The translations under genes were made by a program, and so were the position numbers. Below, one piece after another: positions 1 through 9,760 of a DNA stretch of 61,189 nucleotides. Origin of the DNA: Bacillota bacterium (GTDB taxonomy: Bacteria > Bacillota > Bacilli > Alicyclobacillales > SLC66); NCBI GenBank assembly GCA_026627345.1, contig JAPNUP010000179.1:1-61189 (forward strand), written 5' to 3'. Below the pieces are notes generated by a model that saw only the letters and a program-made list of their open reading frames with translations, had not been told where the DNA came from and ran no database searches. Within the stretch, counting starts at the first letter, position 1; the number at the start of each line of letters is the position of its first letter.

Positions 1-48
1 GGAGAATCGAAAATTATCTTAGAGAAACGCTTGTTATCTGAGCCGTTC

Positions 49-77
49 TTGACCTAAACCAGCGAAACTGCCATAGT
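49..77 (+). promoter_or_regulatory. possible sigma-A promoter of the histidine phosphatase gene
   Basis: A TTGACC hexamer (49-54) and CATAGT (72-77) are separated by 17 bp, about 110 bp upstream of the phosphatase start. The -10 matches the consensus only moderately, so this is a tentative call. Nothing else is recognised in positions 1-186. Confidence 0.3.
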
Positions 78-186
78 CCCTACCGCTAGACTGGTGCATT
101 ATTATACAGAGAGCCAGCACCGCAGTTCTTGCGCAATCGGGTCGAAGAACGACAGAAGCAAAACGTCGTGTACTGGGGGGATGTTA

Positions 187-732
187 ATGCAAATTTATGT
201 TATTCGTCATTGTGAAGCGGCAGGTCAGTCGGAGGATGCGCCGTTGACTGCCAAAGGATTTGAACAAGCGGAGTTACTTGCCACTTTTCTTCAAGAAATA
301 GGAATTGAGCGAGTCATTTGCAGTCCTTATTTGCGTGCTCAGCAAAGTGTCGCTCCGTTTGTTCAACGGAACAATATTCCACTTACGGTCGATAACCGTT
401 TGTCGGAACGAGTTTTGAGTGACTCAAATATGGATAACTGGTTGCACTGTCTTCGGCAGACGTTCGATGACTTCGATTTGTCATTTGACGGAGGAGAGTC
501 CAGTAAGCATGCCATGGAACGTGCTGTTCGTGCCATAAATGATTTTGTCTCAACTGAATCCACATGCAACGCCGTTGTTACCCACGGAAATTTAATGACT
601 TTGTTGCTCAGACATTTCGATGCACAATTTGGGTTCGATGAATGGGCTAGATTGAGCAATCCCGATGTCTTCTTGGTATCAGTCGATGGGAATGAAGCTA
701 CAGTACAAAGGGTATGGAGAGAAGTTATTTAG
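187..732 (+). CDS. histidine phosphatase family protein (phosphoglycerate mutase-like)
   Basis: A 181-residue protein of the histidine phosphatase superfamily, whose members transfer a phosphoryl group through a catalytic histidine near the N-terminus. The motif is seen as RHCEA at residues 7-11; the usual glycine after RH is a cysteine here. The second conserved histidine is in the VVTHGN segment near residue 137. The ATG at 187 is preferred to the ATG at 181 because a run of six G lies 6 bp before it. The gene ends convergently with the Nudix gene, overlapping by 4 bp. The substrate cannot be read from the sequence; small soluble members act on sugar phosphates, nucleotides or phosphoproteins. 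Confidence 0.8.
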   Translation: MQIYVIRHCEAAGQSEDAPLTAKGFEQAELLATFLQEIGIERVICSPYLRAQQSVAPFVQRNNIPLTVDNRLSERVLSDSNMDNWLHCLRQTFDDFDLSFDGGESSKHAMERAVRAINDFVSTESTCNAVVTHGNLMTLLLRHFDAQFGFDEWARLSNPDVFLVSVDGNEATVQRVWREVI

Positions 733-1193
733 CTCCCAAGTCTTTTCCTCATGGCATAGGCAAGTTTCAGACTTTCCTTCGTCCACGGCGGAGTTGCATC
801 GTCTCGGAGAACTTGCTCAATGGGGAGCCAGAGTACAGCGTCTACTTCATCAGGACTCTTACAAACCGCTTCACCATTCAGGTATTCGCAGAGAAAAACC
901 ACGTCAACAACATTGTCACCGTCATCCGCCACAAACGATGTGCTGTGGACATAATGAATGACATCAGATACTTCAATGCCAATCTCTTCTACAATTTCCC
1001 GTCGAAGAGTACGTTCCAAGATATCACTCTGATTTCCTTCATGTTCCACTGTACCGCCTACTAACGAAACCATGCCTGCAGCATGTGATTCCTTCAGGCT
1101 TCTTCGTATTACCAACCACCTGTCATCTTTGTATATGGCGGCTTCAACGTTGACCACGAACAAGGTGCTCACTCCTTTTTGTACAGCATACAT
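729..1193 (-). CDS. Nudix hydrolase
   Basis: A 154-residue single-domain Nudix protein, expected to hydrolyse a nucleoside diphosphate linked to another moiety. The second half of the Nudix box is intact (REIVEEIGI), but the loop between the conserved GG and the helix is four to five residues longer than the canonical spacing and the first helix acid is Asp instead of Glu. This still resembles active Nudix proteins with insertions. It ends tail-to-tail with the histidine phosphatase gene and has its own upstream region (1194-1422), which also serves the next gene. The substrate is not predictable. Confidence 0.8.
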   Translation of the reverse strand: MYAVQKGVSTLFVVNVEAAIYKDDRWLVIRRSLKESHAAGMVSLVGGTVEHEGNQSDILERTLRREIVEEIGIEVSDVIHYVHSTSFVADDGDNVVDVVFLCEYLNGEAVCKSPDEVDAVLWLPIEQVLRDDATPPWTKESLKLAYAMRKRLGS

Positions 1194-1422
1194 AAAATTG
1201 TAAGTCTACGAAAGCCGTTACCAGACTTGCTATTGCAGTAATGGGTGCGAAAACGCAAGATCGACCGTACCTACAGAGTGAATGAATATACGGAAATGCG
1301 TTAAAAAAACACCAACGTCTTTAAACCATAACACGCGCGACACGCATGTGCCCGCATCAATACTTTTCGTCTCAAGGGTGTATACTAGCGGAAAAACCAT
1401 CCAGAAAGGATGAATTTCCGTT

Positions 1423-3621
1423 ATGAGCACTGACAACGACCAAAAACACACCAATCGTCTTATCCACGAGAAATCCCCCTACCTGCTCCAACACGCACAC
1501 AACCCAGTCGACTGGTACCCATGGGGACCAGAGGCGTTCCAAAAGGCCGCCCGCGAATCGAAGGCTGTATTCCTCTCCATCGGCTATTCGTAGCCCTGCG
1601 GGGCTACGAATAGCTATATACGCTGAAAGTGGAGTACTTTACCGACCTGTCACTGGTGTCACGTTATGGAACGCGAATCGTTTGAGGATGAAGAGGTAGC
1701 CGGCTACTTGAATCAGCACTTTGTCGCCATCAAAGTTGACCGAGAAGAGCGACCCGACGTTGATCATATCTACATGAGTGTCTGTCAGGCGATGACCGGA
1801 CAAGGCGGGTGGCCTCTGACCATTGTGATGACACCCGACAAAAAGCCGTTTTTTGCCGGAACGTACTTTCCTAAGCGTCGGCAATATGGGCGCTTAGGTT
1901 TGGTAGAACTCTTGCAACGACTAGACCAAGTGTGGACTGAAGATCGCGCGAAAGCCGAGGAAGCAGGCGACGAGATTGCACGACAGCTTCAGGGCGGTTT
2001 GGTCGCGGACCGTGTGTCGTCCGAACTGGCAGATAAAAACGAACCTTCGTTGACACTTTGCGAACGCGCCAGCGAGTACTACCGCAAGCAGTTTGACAGC
2101 GTGTACGGGGGATTTGGCGGCGCTCCGAAGTTTCCCTCACCGCATAATCTCTCGTTTCTTATCCGGCAAGCCCAGCTTACGGGGGAAGACTCGCTGGCGC
2201 AAATGGCCTTGCACACGCTTACGTCGATGTATCGTGGGGGTCTTTGGGATCACGTCGGCTTTGGGTTTGCCCGTTATTCAACAGATGAAAAATGGCTGGT
2301 TCCACATTTTGAGAAAATGCTCTATGACAATGCTTTGCTGGCAGAAGCATTTCTCGATGCTTATGTGTATAGCCAAGATCCCTTTTTCGCTCGTGTTGCA
2401 GACGAGATTTTTGTCTACATCAAACGGGAGATGACGTCTGCCGAAGGAGCCTTCTATAGCGCGCAAGATGCAGATTCTGAAGGAGAAGAGGGGAAATTCT
2501 ACCTCTTTAGCCCGGGTGAATTGGCAGAGATTTTGGGGACCCATGATGCCACGTGGTTTGGAAGCCTATTTGGGGTGAGCGCCTCAGGCAATTTTGAGGG
2601 ACGGACGATCTTGAATCTACTTGGGGGTCGAGAAGGTACATCATGGCCTTTGGAGGATGTACAAAATCCACAATACAAACCGGATTTTATCCGATTAAAG
2701 GCCTGTCGGGACAAACTGTATTTAGCGAGAGCGCGTCGCGTTCCCCCCTACAAGGATGACAAGATTCTCACGAGCTGGAACGCTTTGATGATTGCAGCTC
2801 TCGCCAAAGCTGCGCGCGTGCTTGACAATGATGACTATCGCGAGGCTGCCGAGCGTGCGCTGACGTTCATCGATCAGACATTAACAAGGGAAGATGGACG
2901 GTTATTGGCTCGCTATCGAGATGGCGAAGCCAAATACCTAGGCTACTTAGAGGATTACGCCTATCTAGCTTATGCTTTGTTGAATCTCTACGATACGACA
3001 TTGGCCCCAAAGTATCTATCTAGGGTCCTCGAAATGACTCGGATTGTTCAAAGGCTCTTCGCGGATGAAAGAAAAGGGGGTTATTTTTATTACGGCAGTG
3101 ATGCCGAGGAACTGTTGGCTAGACCCAAAGAGTATGATGACGGAGCGATGCCGTCTGGTAATTCGGTATGGGCTCATGTACTGAGTCGCTTAGCGGTGCT
3201 GACCGATGATGAGTCGATCACAAGCTGGCGCGATCGACAGATTGCCAACTGCTATGCGATTGCGAGCCGATATCCGACGGGTTTCTCCCACTTTCTCATG
3301 GCGCTGCAAGTCGCGTTGTCGCCGCCGATCACAGTGGTACTCGCGGCTGCAAACAGGGTTGATGAGGGACTCGACGAGTTGATCCGTACGGCGCGAACCT
3401 ACGGCGGACCGCACGTGGCCGTACTGCTGCGCACAGACGAGTGGGTGTCCCAACTTGCCGAAATTGCGCCATTCACGTCGTCGCAAGTGCCACCAGCGGA
3501 TGGCGGGGTCAATGCTTATGTGTGCGTGGGCTTCGCGTGTAGGCGACCCGTCTCTACAGTGAAAGCACTGATAGAGACGCTGTCGCAGGCGCACGGAACA
3601 CGTGGTCATTCGCTTATTTGA
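1423..3621 (+). pseudogene. yyaL: thioredoxin-domain protein (YyaL/DUF255), interrupted by a 54-bp insertion
   Basis: The encoded product is a YyaL/SSP411-type protein: an N-terminal thioredoxin-like DUF255 domain followed by a large alpha/alpha-toroid glycosidase-like region, normally about 680-700 residues. Codons 1-56 from the ATG at 1423 read as the normal N-terminus ([20 protein letters not shown]) up to SIGYS. The family continues with TCHWCHVMERESF, but here 54 bp (1591-1644) lie between Ser and Thr, starting with an in-frame TAG and holding a second stop (TGA at 1624). The frame then resumes exactly with Thr-Cys-His-Trp-Cys-His and stays open to 3621. Restarting at ATG 1666 would lose the CxxC motif and has no visible ribosome binding site. 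Downstream codons look undamaged, so the insertion seems recent. Either a pseudogene or, less likely, expressed by some bypass. Confidence 0.8.
1583..1644 (+). repeat. hairpin-forming insertion in the yyaL reading frame
   Basis: Positions 1591-1644 are extra relative to the yyaL reading frame. A perfect 14-bp inverted repeat with a TGCG loop spans 1583-1614; eight bases of its left arm (1583-1590) are native yyaL codons, so the inserted DNA carries the complement of the target. A second weaker inverted repeat, AAAGT/ACTTT, lies at 1626-1640. Length is a multiple of three, so the downstream frame is kept apart from two in-frame stops. It has no coding capacity of its own. A remnant of a transposon end or a miniature palindromic element are both possible; the family was not recognised. 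Confidence 0.7.
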
Positions 3622-4357
3622 AAAACTTGGGGTCTAGTTTTGACTTGTTTAATAAATCCAGGAAGGATTCTTCTTCATCTTCCGGGTTTAGCAAAGAGGC
3701 AAAATCTTCGGGCTCTGACCCGGCGGGCGCGCGGTCACTCCTCATCTGCTTAGAGGGTGATCGCAGCGGCGCTGCCTTTTGCCCAGAAGGGGTCTTTGCC
3801 TGCAACTCTGCACGCATTTTGGGTGTCGCCTCTTCTTTTACGCGCATGAGCGCTGCGATCGCTTCGGGATTCAGATGCTGGCCCAATGTTAGCGGATCTG
3901 CCTCACCAGCTGGTGTCGTGCCCGGTTTTACGGCTCCTTGTGTACTCTTTCCTTGGCGGTGCCCGGCCCGATCCGCTGTGCTTTGCTGACCCTCTGTTTC
4001 GCGCGCCGAGCGGCTAGTACGTCTGCGCGACTTACGTCCAGCCCCATGCTTCACGTCCTCGCGCTGTGCCTCTACATAGCCCATCTTTTGAAGCTCATCG
4101 AGAAGAAGATCTGGTACAGAGGTGACGATGAAGATCTCTTGTACGGCTGTGGTCGTTTTCGCGAGTAACTTAAGTCCATTATCCGTGAAATACTGAAACG
4201 TCAGGGACTCCCGATAACTTTTGGATGGGGCTATGGTGCCAGTCAAGATTGATTCAATCTCGTCAAGCTCGGCGATTTGTCGAAGCACCCGACCGAAATC
4301 GCCGATAATCGTGTGCATGACCTTGAGTTTTCCATCGCGATGACGCATGTCTGCCAT
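3614..4357 (-). CDS. DUF2103-like protein with charged, probably disordered C-terminus
   Basis: A 247-residue protein. Residues about 10-95 (LKVMHTIIGDFGRVL, NGLKLLAKTTTAVQEIFIVT) resemble the DUF2103 family, an uncharacterised domain described as a predicted metal-binding protein; this is from memory of the family pattern. Residues about 100-215 are rich in Arg, Lys, Ser, Gly and Pro and look disordered; the end is acidic (NPEDEEESFLDLL). The start has GGAGG 7 bp upstream. It converges with yyaL and overlaps its last 8 bp. No operon partner. Function unknown. Confidence 0.7.
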   Translation of the reverse strand: MADMRHRDGKLKVMHTIIGDFGRVLRQIAELDEIESILTGTIAPSKSYRESLTFQYFTDNGLKLLAKTTTAVQEIFIVTSVPDLLLDELQKMGYVEAQREDVKHGAGRKSRRRTSRSARETEGQQSTADRAGHRQGKSTQGAVKPGTTPAGEADPLTLGQHLNPEAIAALMRVKEEATPKMRAELQAKTPSGQKAAPLRSPSKQMRSDRAPAGSEPEDFASLLNPEDEEESFLDLLNKSKLDPKFFK

Positions 4358-4542
4358 GTGTTGGCCTCCGCTTCCCAGTTGAAATCTTACAGGATACCTT
4401 TATTAGTAGAGTAACGAATCAGGCAGGCACAAAGCAAGAGACCAACTTGAGCCACAGTGATCCCGCTTCCAATATGCTATACTTGGGCTCAGAGAAGAGA
4501 GCGATACGGAGTGGGATTCGCACGGCGAGGTGATGAGGCGAC

Positions 4543-6144
4543 ATGCAAGCGCGACATAGTGAGCGCAAGGCGGAGTTTGCCACTTCTTCCGGCATCCCGA
4601 TTGAACGGGTATATGGGCCTGAGAGTGCGCTAACGATTGAAGAAGCTGTAGATAAATTGGGTGAACCAGGACAGTTTCCCTATACGCGAGGGATTCAACC
4701 GACGATGTACCGAGGCCGTTTGTGGACGATGCGCCAGTATGCGGGTTTTGGCAGTGCCACGCAGACCAACGCCCGGTTTCGCTACCTACTTGAGCAAGGT
4801 CAGACAGGTTTGTCCACAGCGTTTGATTTGCCGACACAGATTGGCTACGATGCGGACCATCCTTTTGCACGCGGGGAAGTGGGCAAAGTCGGGGTTTCGA
4901 TCTCGTCGCTCCGTGATATGGAGACGCTTTTTTCAGGCATCCCGCTGGATCAGGTCAGTACGTCTATGACCATCAACGCGCCTGCATCCGTTTTGCTGGC
5001 TATGTACATCGCAGTCGGTGAAAAGCAAGGCGTTCCGATGGCCAAACTGTCAGGGACGATTCAAAATGACATTTTGAAAGAATACGTAGCCCGCGGTACG
5101 TACATTTATCCACCGCAGGCGTCGATGCGGCTGATCACAGACATTTTTTCATTTTGCGCGCAAAATTTGCCGTCCTTCAACACGATCAGTATCAGCGGTT
5201 ATCACATGCGGGAAGCTGGCAGCACAGCTGTGCAAGAAGTCGCTTTCACGCTTGCCAATGCCCGGGCTTATGTGGATGCGGCGTTGGCGGCTGGTCTCGC
5301 TGTGGACGACTTTGCACCGCGATTATCTTTCTTTTTCAACGCGCACAATCAGTTCTTTGAAGAGATTGCCAAGTTTCGCGCGGCGCGCAGAATGTGGGCC
5401 CGCATTATGCGTGATACGTATGGCGCGCAAAACCCGAAATCTTGGCAACTTCGCTTTCACACCCAGACAGGTGGTTCGACACTGACGGCGCAGCAGCCTG
5501 ACAACAATATTGTACGCGTCACCGTGCAAGCGCTCGCAGCGGCGCTTGGTGGCACGCAAAGTCTCCATACCAATTCGCGTGACGAGGCGCTCGCATTGCC
5601 TACGGAAGAATCGGCCAGAATTGCCCTTCGTACACAGCAGATCATCGCTTTTGAAAGCGGAGCAGCTGATGTGGTGGATCCATTAGGTGGCTCGTACTAT
5701 GTAGAGGCGTTGACAGATGCCATCGAGCAAGAGGCGCTCGCGTACATGGAGATCATCGCAAGCCTTGGTGGTGCAGTGACTGCGGTGGAACAAGGGTATA
5801 TGCAAAGAGAGATTCAACGCGCCGCGTATGAGACGCAACTGCGCATTGAAAGACAAGAAGACATCGTCATCGGAGTCAATTCTTATGCGCTAGAGCACGA
5901 GCCGGAGCCAGAACTGCTGCGCGTGGGTCCTGAACTTGAGCAAGAAGCTTGCGCACGGCTGGCAGATGTACGCGCCTCGCGGGACCAAGAGGCAGTGGAT
6001 GCGGCGCTTAAGGCGCTACATACTGCAGCAAGCGGGGACGACAATCTGATGCCCCCGATTATTGAAGCCGTGCGAACGTACGCGACTTTAGGCGAGATTT
6101 GCGATGTGATGCGCGCCGTATTTGGCGAGTATCGGCCAGTATAA
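4543..6144 (+). CDS. mcmA: methylmalonyl-CoA mutase, large (catalytic) subunit
   Basis: Catalytic TIM-barrel subunit of adenosylcobalamin-dependent methylmalonyl-CoA mutase, interconverting (R)-methylmalonyl-CoA and succinyl-CoA. The 533-residue length matches forms in which the B12-binding domain is a separate polypeptide. Substrate-defining residues point to methylmalonyl-CoA rather than isobutyryl-CoA: Tyr66 in WTMRQYAGF corresponds to Tyr89 of the Propionibacterium enzyme, and Arg184 in KEYVARGTY to Arg207; isobutyryl-CoA mutases have Phe and Gln there. TIQNDILKE and [11 protein letters not shown] are also conserved. A GAGG lies 8-10 bp before the ATG. The small subunit gene follows after 11 bp. 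No MeaB-type GTPase chaperone gene is in this window. Confidence 0.93.
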   Translation: MQARHSERKAEFATSSGIPIERVYGPESALTIEEAVDKLGEPGQFPYTRGIQPTMYRGRLWTMRQYAGFGSATQTNARFRYLLEQGQTGLSTAFDLPTQIGYDADHPFARGEVGKVGVSISSLRDMETLFSGIPLDQVSTSMTINAPASVLLAMYIAVGEKQGVPMAKLSGTIQNDILKEYVARGTYIYPPQASMRLITDIFSFCAQNLPSFNTISISGYHMREAGSTAVQEVAFTLANARAYVDAALAAGLAVDDFAPRLSFFFNAHNQFFEEIAKFRAARRMWARIMRDTYGAQNPKSWQLRFHTQTGGSTLTAQQPDNNIVRVTVQALAAALGGTQSLHTNSRDEALALPTEESARIALRTQQIIAFESGAADVVDPLGGSYYVEALTDAIEQEALAYMEIIASLGGAVTAVEQGYMQREIQRAAYETQLRIERQEDIVIGVNSYALEHEPEPELLRVGPELEQEACARLADVRASRDQEAVDAALKALHTAASGDDNLMPPIIEAVRTYATLGEICDVMRAVFGEYRPV

Positions 6145-6155
6145 AGGAGGGCAAT

Positions 6156-7010
6156 ATGCCCATGAACCAGGGAGCTTCGACTCGCCCGATTCGCGTCTTG
6201 GTCGCAAAACCGGGGCTCGACGGGCATGACCGCGGCGCGCTGATTGTCGCACAAGGACTGCGCGACGCGGGCATGGAAGTTGTATACACAGGCTTGCGTC
6301 AGACGCCTGAGCAAATCGTGGCGGCTGCGATTCAAGAAGACGTCGATTGTATTGGCCTTTCATCCCTATCTGGGGCGCATATGGCGCTCTTTCCAGCGGT
6401 CATGGAAGCGCTTGGCAAAGAAGGAGCAACCGACATTCTCGTGATCGGTGGCGGCGTCATTCCAGCCGATGATGCGCGCGCCTTGCAGGAACTAGGCATC
6501 GCTGCTGTCTTCACGCCTGGAAGTACGATTGCACAGATGGCGGATTACATCCGTTTGCATGTGCGCGGTCATGTGTCGAGTGCACCTTTTACGCCTCCGG
6601 AGCAGATCGATCACGTAGGGCTCGCTGTCACGTCGATCGATCAGGCGCGTGCGCTTTACACAGACTTTCTCGGTTATTCGTTGGTGGGCTTTGAAGATCT
6701 CCCTGAACAGAAAATTCGCGTCGCTTTTGTCGAGACTGGAGCCACGCGATTGGAACTTATCGAGCCAACGCATGATGACAGCTCTGTGGCGCGATTTATC
6801 GACAAACGAGGGCAAGGCTTACACCACATTGCTTACCGGGTAGATGATGTAGCTGCATGGCTCATGCGGGCTCGCGAAGCTGGTTTGCGCCTGATCGACG
6901 AGCAGCCGCGCAAAGGGGCGCATGGTACGCAAGTAGCATTTGTGCATCCGCAAAGCACAAACGGTGTTTTGCTGGAGTTTTGTCAGGTGGAATCGATTGA
7001 CCAACAGTAA
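6156..7010 (+). CDS. methylmalonyl-CoA mutase B12-binding subunit fused to methylmalonyl-CoA epimerase
   Basis: A 284-residue two-domain protein. Residues 11-135 are the cobalamin-binding Rossmann domain, with the DxHxxG lower-ligand motif as Asp22, His24 and Gly27, followed by GLSSLSGAH and VIGGGVIP. Residues 150-278 are a VOC-fold methylmalonyl-CoA epimerase (DHVGLAV, GLHHIAYRVDD, LLEFCQ); His153, His224 and Glu274 align with metal ligands of the family. A linker of about 15 residues joins them. The ATG at 6156 has AAAGGAGG 7 bp upstream; an in-frame start upstream would run into mcmA. Both parts belong to the same pathway: the epimerase supplies the R isomer used by the mutase. The two halves are more often separate genes. 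A sequencing frameshift joining two genes is possible but both domains are complete. Confidence 0.9.
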   Translation: MPMNQGASTRPIRVLVAKPGLDGHDRGALIVAQGLRDAGMEVVYTGLRQTPEQIVAAAIQEDVDCIGLSSLSGAHMALFPAVMEALGKEGATDILVIGGGVIPADDARALQELGIAAVFTPGSTIAQMADYIRLHVRGHVSSAPFTPPEQIDHVGLAVTSIDQARALYTDFLGYSLVGFEDLPEQKIRVAFVETGATRLELIEPTHDDSSVARFIDKRGQGLHHIAYRVDDVAAWLMRAREAGLRLIDEQPRKGAHGTQVAFVHPQSTNGVLLEFCQVESIDQQ

Positions 7011-7024
7011 GAGGGGTTAGCCAC

Positions 7025-8566
7025 GTGGATGATAGGATCACTGATCTTGAGGATCGCAAAGCGCGCATCGAGCGCGGCGGTGGCGACCGTAGGATCCTCG
7101 CACAACATGAAAAAGGGAAGTACACCGCTCGAGAACGCATCGAGATGCTCTTGGACGCAGGTACCTTTCGCGAAATTGGGGCTTTCATTGAACACAGAGG
7201 TTCTCACTTTGGCATGGATCAAATGGATGCTCCGGCAGAAGGCGTTGTCACTGGCTGGGGTGAGATAGCAGGGCGCACCGTCTATGTTTTCGCGCAGGAC
7301 TTTACGGTCTTCGGCGGCGCACTCGGAGAAATGCACGGCCAAAAAATCGCGCGCATTATGGATCTCGCCGCACAAAACGGCGCGCCAATTATTGGGCTAA
7401 ACGACTCAGGCGGCGCGCGGATTCAAGAAGGGGTCGTGTCGCTTGACGGATACGGTCATGTCTTTTACCGCAATGCCATTTACAGCGGCGTCGTGCCGCA
7501 GATATCAGTCATTATGGGCCCTTGCGCGGGTGGCGCTGTGTACAGTCCTGCGATTACAGACTTTATCTTCATGGTGGAAAAGACCAGTCAGATGTTTATT
7601 ACGGGACCCAAGGTCATTCAGTCTGTCACTGGAGAAGATATCTCCTCGGAAAACCTTGGTGGAGCGAAAATTCATTCTACTGTGAGCGGCGTTGCACACT
7701 TCATTGCGCCGAGTGAGGAACAGGTTTTGGCAGATGTTCGCACGCTACTCACCTACCTGCCGAGTCACCACGAAGAGCAGCCGCCCGTGCTGGCGCCCGA
7801 TGAGCGACGAGAGCCGGATGAGGAAATCGTAAGTCTTGTGCCGACAGACAGCACCAAGGTCTACGACGTGATTGACGTGATCAAACGCATCGTAGACTTT
7901 TCCGATTTCTTGCAGGTCTCTCCGCACTTTGCCCGTAATGCAGTCGTTGGCCTTGCCCGCATGGGAGGTCACACGGTGGGGATCATTGCCAATCAACCTA
8001 AGTTTCTCGCTGGCGGTCTTGATATCGACTCTTCGGACAAGATTTCTCGCTTTATCCGATTTTGTGATTCCTTTTCCATTCCGCTCATTACTTTTGAAGA
8101 TGTCACAGGATTCATACCCGGGGTTTCTCAGGAACACCGAGGCATTATCCGACATGGCGCCAAAATTTTATACGCTTATTCGGAAGCGACCGTGCCGAAG
8201 ATCACCGTCATTTTGCGTAAAGCGTACGGGGGCGCATACGTGGCTCTCAATTCCAAAGCGATTGGAGCCGATCTCGTATTGGCGTGGCCTATCGCCGAAG
8301 TAGCCGTCATGGGGTCAGAAGGCGCGGCGAACGTCATTTTTGCACGTGAAATTGCGCAAAGTGCCGATCCGGATGTCGTTCGTGCGCAAAAGATTGCAGA
8401 ATACAAAGAAAAATTTGCCAACCCCTATATTGCAGCGCAGGCTGGTATGATAGACGATGTCATTGATCCGCGAGAGACGCGTGCTAAGTTGCTCGATGCC
8501 CTACATGTGCTCGCGCATAAAAAAGTCGTTCGGGTCTCGCGTAAACATGGCAATATGCCGCTGTAA
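7025..8566 (+). CDS. pccB: propionyl-CoA carboxylase carboxyltransferase (beta) subunit
   Basis: A 513-residue acyl-CoA carboxyltransferase with both crotonase-fold halves: the N-terminal half has LNDSGGARIQEGV and MGPCAGGAVYSPA, the C-terminal half has KAYGGAYVALNSK and AEVAVMGSEGA. It moves the carboxyl group from carboxybiotin to propionyl-CoA, giving (S)-methylmalonyl-CoA; a decarboxylase alpha subunit (MmdA type) is the alternative, as the families are hard to separate by eye. It starts at GTG with GAGGGG upstream, 14 bp after the mutase-epimerase gene. The order epimerase, carboxyltransferase, M20 peptidase matches B. subtilis yqjC-yqjD-yqjE. Biotin carboxylase and biotin carrier genes are not nearby. 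Confidence 0.88.
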   Translation: MDDRITDLEDRKARIERGGGDRRILAQHEKGKYTARERIEMLLDAGTFREIGAFIEHRGSHFGMDQMDAPAEGVVTGWGEIAGRTVYVFAQDFTVFGGALGEMHGQKIARIMDLAAQNGAPIIGLNDSGGARIQEGVVSLDGYGHVFYRNAIYSGVVPQISVIMGPCAGGAVYSPAITDFIFMVEKTSQMFITGPKVIQSVTGEDISSENLGGAKIHSTVSGVAHFIAPSEEQVLADVRTLLTYLPSHHEEQPPVLAPDERREPDEEIVSLVPTDSTKVYDVIDVIKRIVDFSDFLQVSPHFARNAVVGLARMGGHTVGIIANQPKFLAGGLDIDSSDKISRFIRFCDSFSIPLITFEDVTGFIPGVSQEHRGIIRHGAKILYAYSEATVPKITVILRKAYGGAYVALNSKAIGADLVLAWPIAEVAVMGSEGAANVIFAREIAQSADPDVVRAQKIAEYKEKFANPYIAAQAGMIDDVIDPRETRAKLLDALHVLAHKKVVRVSRKHGNMPL

Positions 8567-8589
8567 TACACAAGGGAGAGTGCAAGACG

Positions 8590-9735
8590 ATGCAACCACG
8601 TAGAACAGGTGTGGATCCGGAGAACTTGATAGCGGAATTTATGACGCTTGTTTCTATCGGCAGTCCATCACGACAAGAAGGGCACGTCGCAGCGTATATT
8701 CGCGGAGTCGCCGAAGAGCTCGGATTTGAGGTGGAGGAAGATGACGCGGGGGTTGCACTCGGCGGAGATTGCGGAAATTTGATCGTGCGTGTTCCGGGTG
8801 ACGAACGGTTCGCGACGGTCCTCATGATGGCGCATATGGACACTGTGACGCCGGCCATGGGTATCAATCCTATTCGCGAAGGCGATCGTATTCGCAGTGA
8901 CGGCACAACGGTGCTTGGCGCAGATGATAAAGCGGGAATCGCAGGACTATTACACATGTTAGGTGTGCTGTCAGCGACGGAAGAAACCAGACCCCCGCTG
9001 GAAATCGTGTTCACTGTTTGCGAAGAAGTCGGACTGCTCGGAGCCAAGGCGCTTGACACTTCGAAGCTGAAGGCAGAGTTCGGCTTTGCGTTTGACTCGA
9101 GCGGCGCGCTCGGCTTCGCGGTCGCACAAGGTCCGGCGCAAGCCAAACTCAAAGCGGTGGTCCATGGGCGTTCGGCGCATGCGGGCGTGGCACCTGAGAA
9201 AGGGATCAGTGCGATCGTCGTGGCGGCAGAGGCTATTACGCAGCTACCGCTCGGCCGTATCAATGCGCAAACCACGGCTAACATTGGCAAAATTTCCGGT
9301 GGACAAGCGACAAATATTGTTTGTGACCGCGTCGAAATCTTTGCGGAAGCCCGCAGTTTGTCCCCCGACGAACTCGCTATGCAGCGTGCAGCGATGTCGC
9401 GAGTGTTTGAAGAAACAGCCGCTCGGCATGGCGTGACTGTCGATCTCGAGTGGCAAGACAGCTACCCTGGACTCACGCTACATCCTGGCACGCCACTGCG
9501 CCTGATCGTCGAGGAGGCGATGAACAGTCTCGGCATTACGCCACACTTCGGATCGACGGGTGGAGGCAGTGACGCCAATGTGATTGCAGGTAAAGGCATA
9601 CCTGTGGCCAACTTAGCGATCGGGTACCAGCAAATTCACACGCTCGACGAGTGGATCGCCACCGATGATTTGGTGACTGCCGCTGAACTGATGCTGCAAA
9701 TCGTGCGTCAATGCGCCAAATCGGTAAAGGTCTAA
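8590..9735 (+). CDS. yqjE: M20 family metallopeptidase (YqjE, PepT-like)
   Basis: A 381-residue zinc peptidase of family M20. Metal-binding signatures are present: MMAHMDTV, LGADDKAGIAG, TVCEEVGLLG, and a late His in YQQIHTLDEW; a dimerisation domain lies around residues 180-290 (HGRSAHAGVAPEKG). It belongs to the PepT2/YqjE group, probably acting on di- or tripeptides in the cytoplasm. It starts 23 bp after pccB and is the last gene of the propionate operon, the same position as in B. subtilis. Confidence 0.85.
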   Translation: MQPRRTGVDPENLIAEFMTLVSIGSPSRQEGHVAAYIRGVAEELGFEVEEDDAGVALGGDCGNLIVRVPGDERFATVLMMAHMDTVTPAMGINPIREGDRIRSDGTTVLGADDKAGIAGLLHMLGVLSATEETRPPLEIVFTVCEEVGLLGAKALDTSKLKAEFGFAFDSSGALGFAVAQGPAQAKLKAVVHGRSAHAGVAPEKGISAIVVAAEAITQLPLGRINAQTTANIGKISGGQATNIVCDRVEIFAEARSLSPDELAMQRAAMSRVFEETAARHGVTVDLEWQDSYPGLTLHPGTPLRLIVEEAMNSLGITPHFGSTGGGSDANVIAGKGIPVANLAIGYQQIHTLDEWIATDDLVTAAELMLQIVRQCAKSVKV

Positions 9736-9760
9736 ATAAGGCTTACGCCTGTCGTCGACA

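Noticed and set aside
1591-1644. Programmed ribosome bypass over the yyaL insertion
   Set aside because: Take-off (TCG) and landing (CCG) triplets do not match and the insert looks like a palindromic element; kept only as a test in the finding.
8484-9290. 268-codon open frame on the minus strand opposite yqjE
   Set aside because: Ser/Ala/Pro-rich shadow of the M20 peptidase gene.
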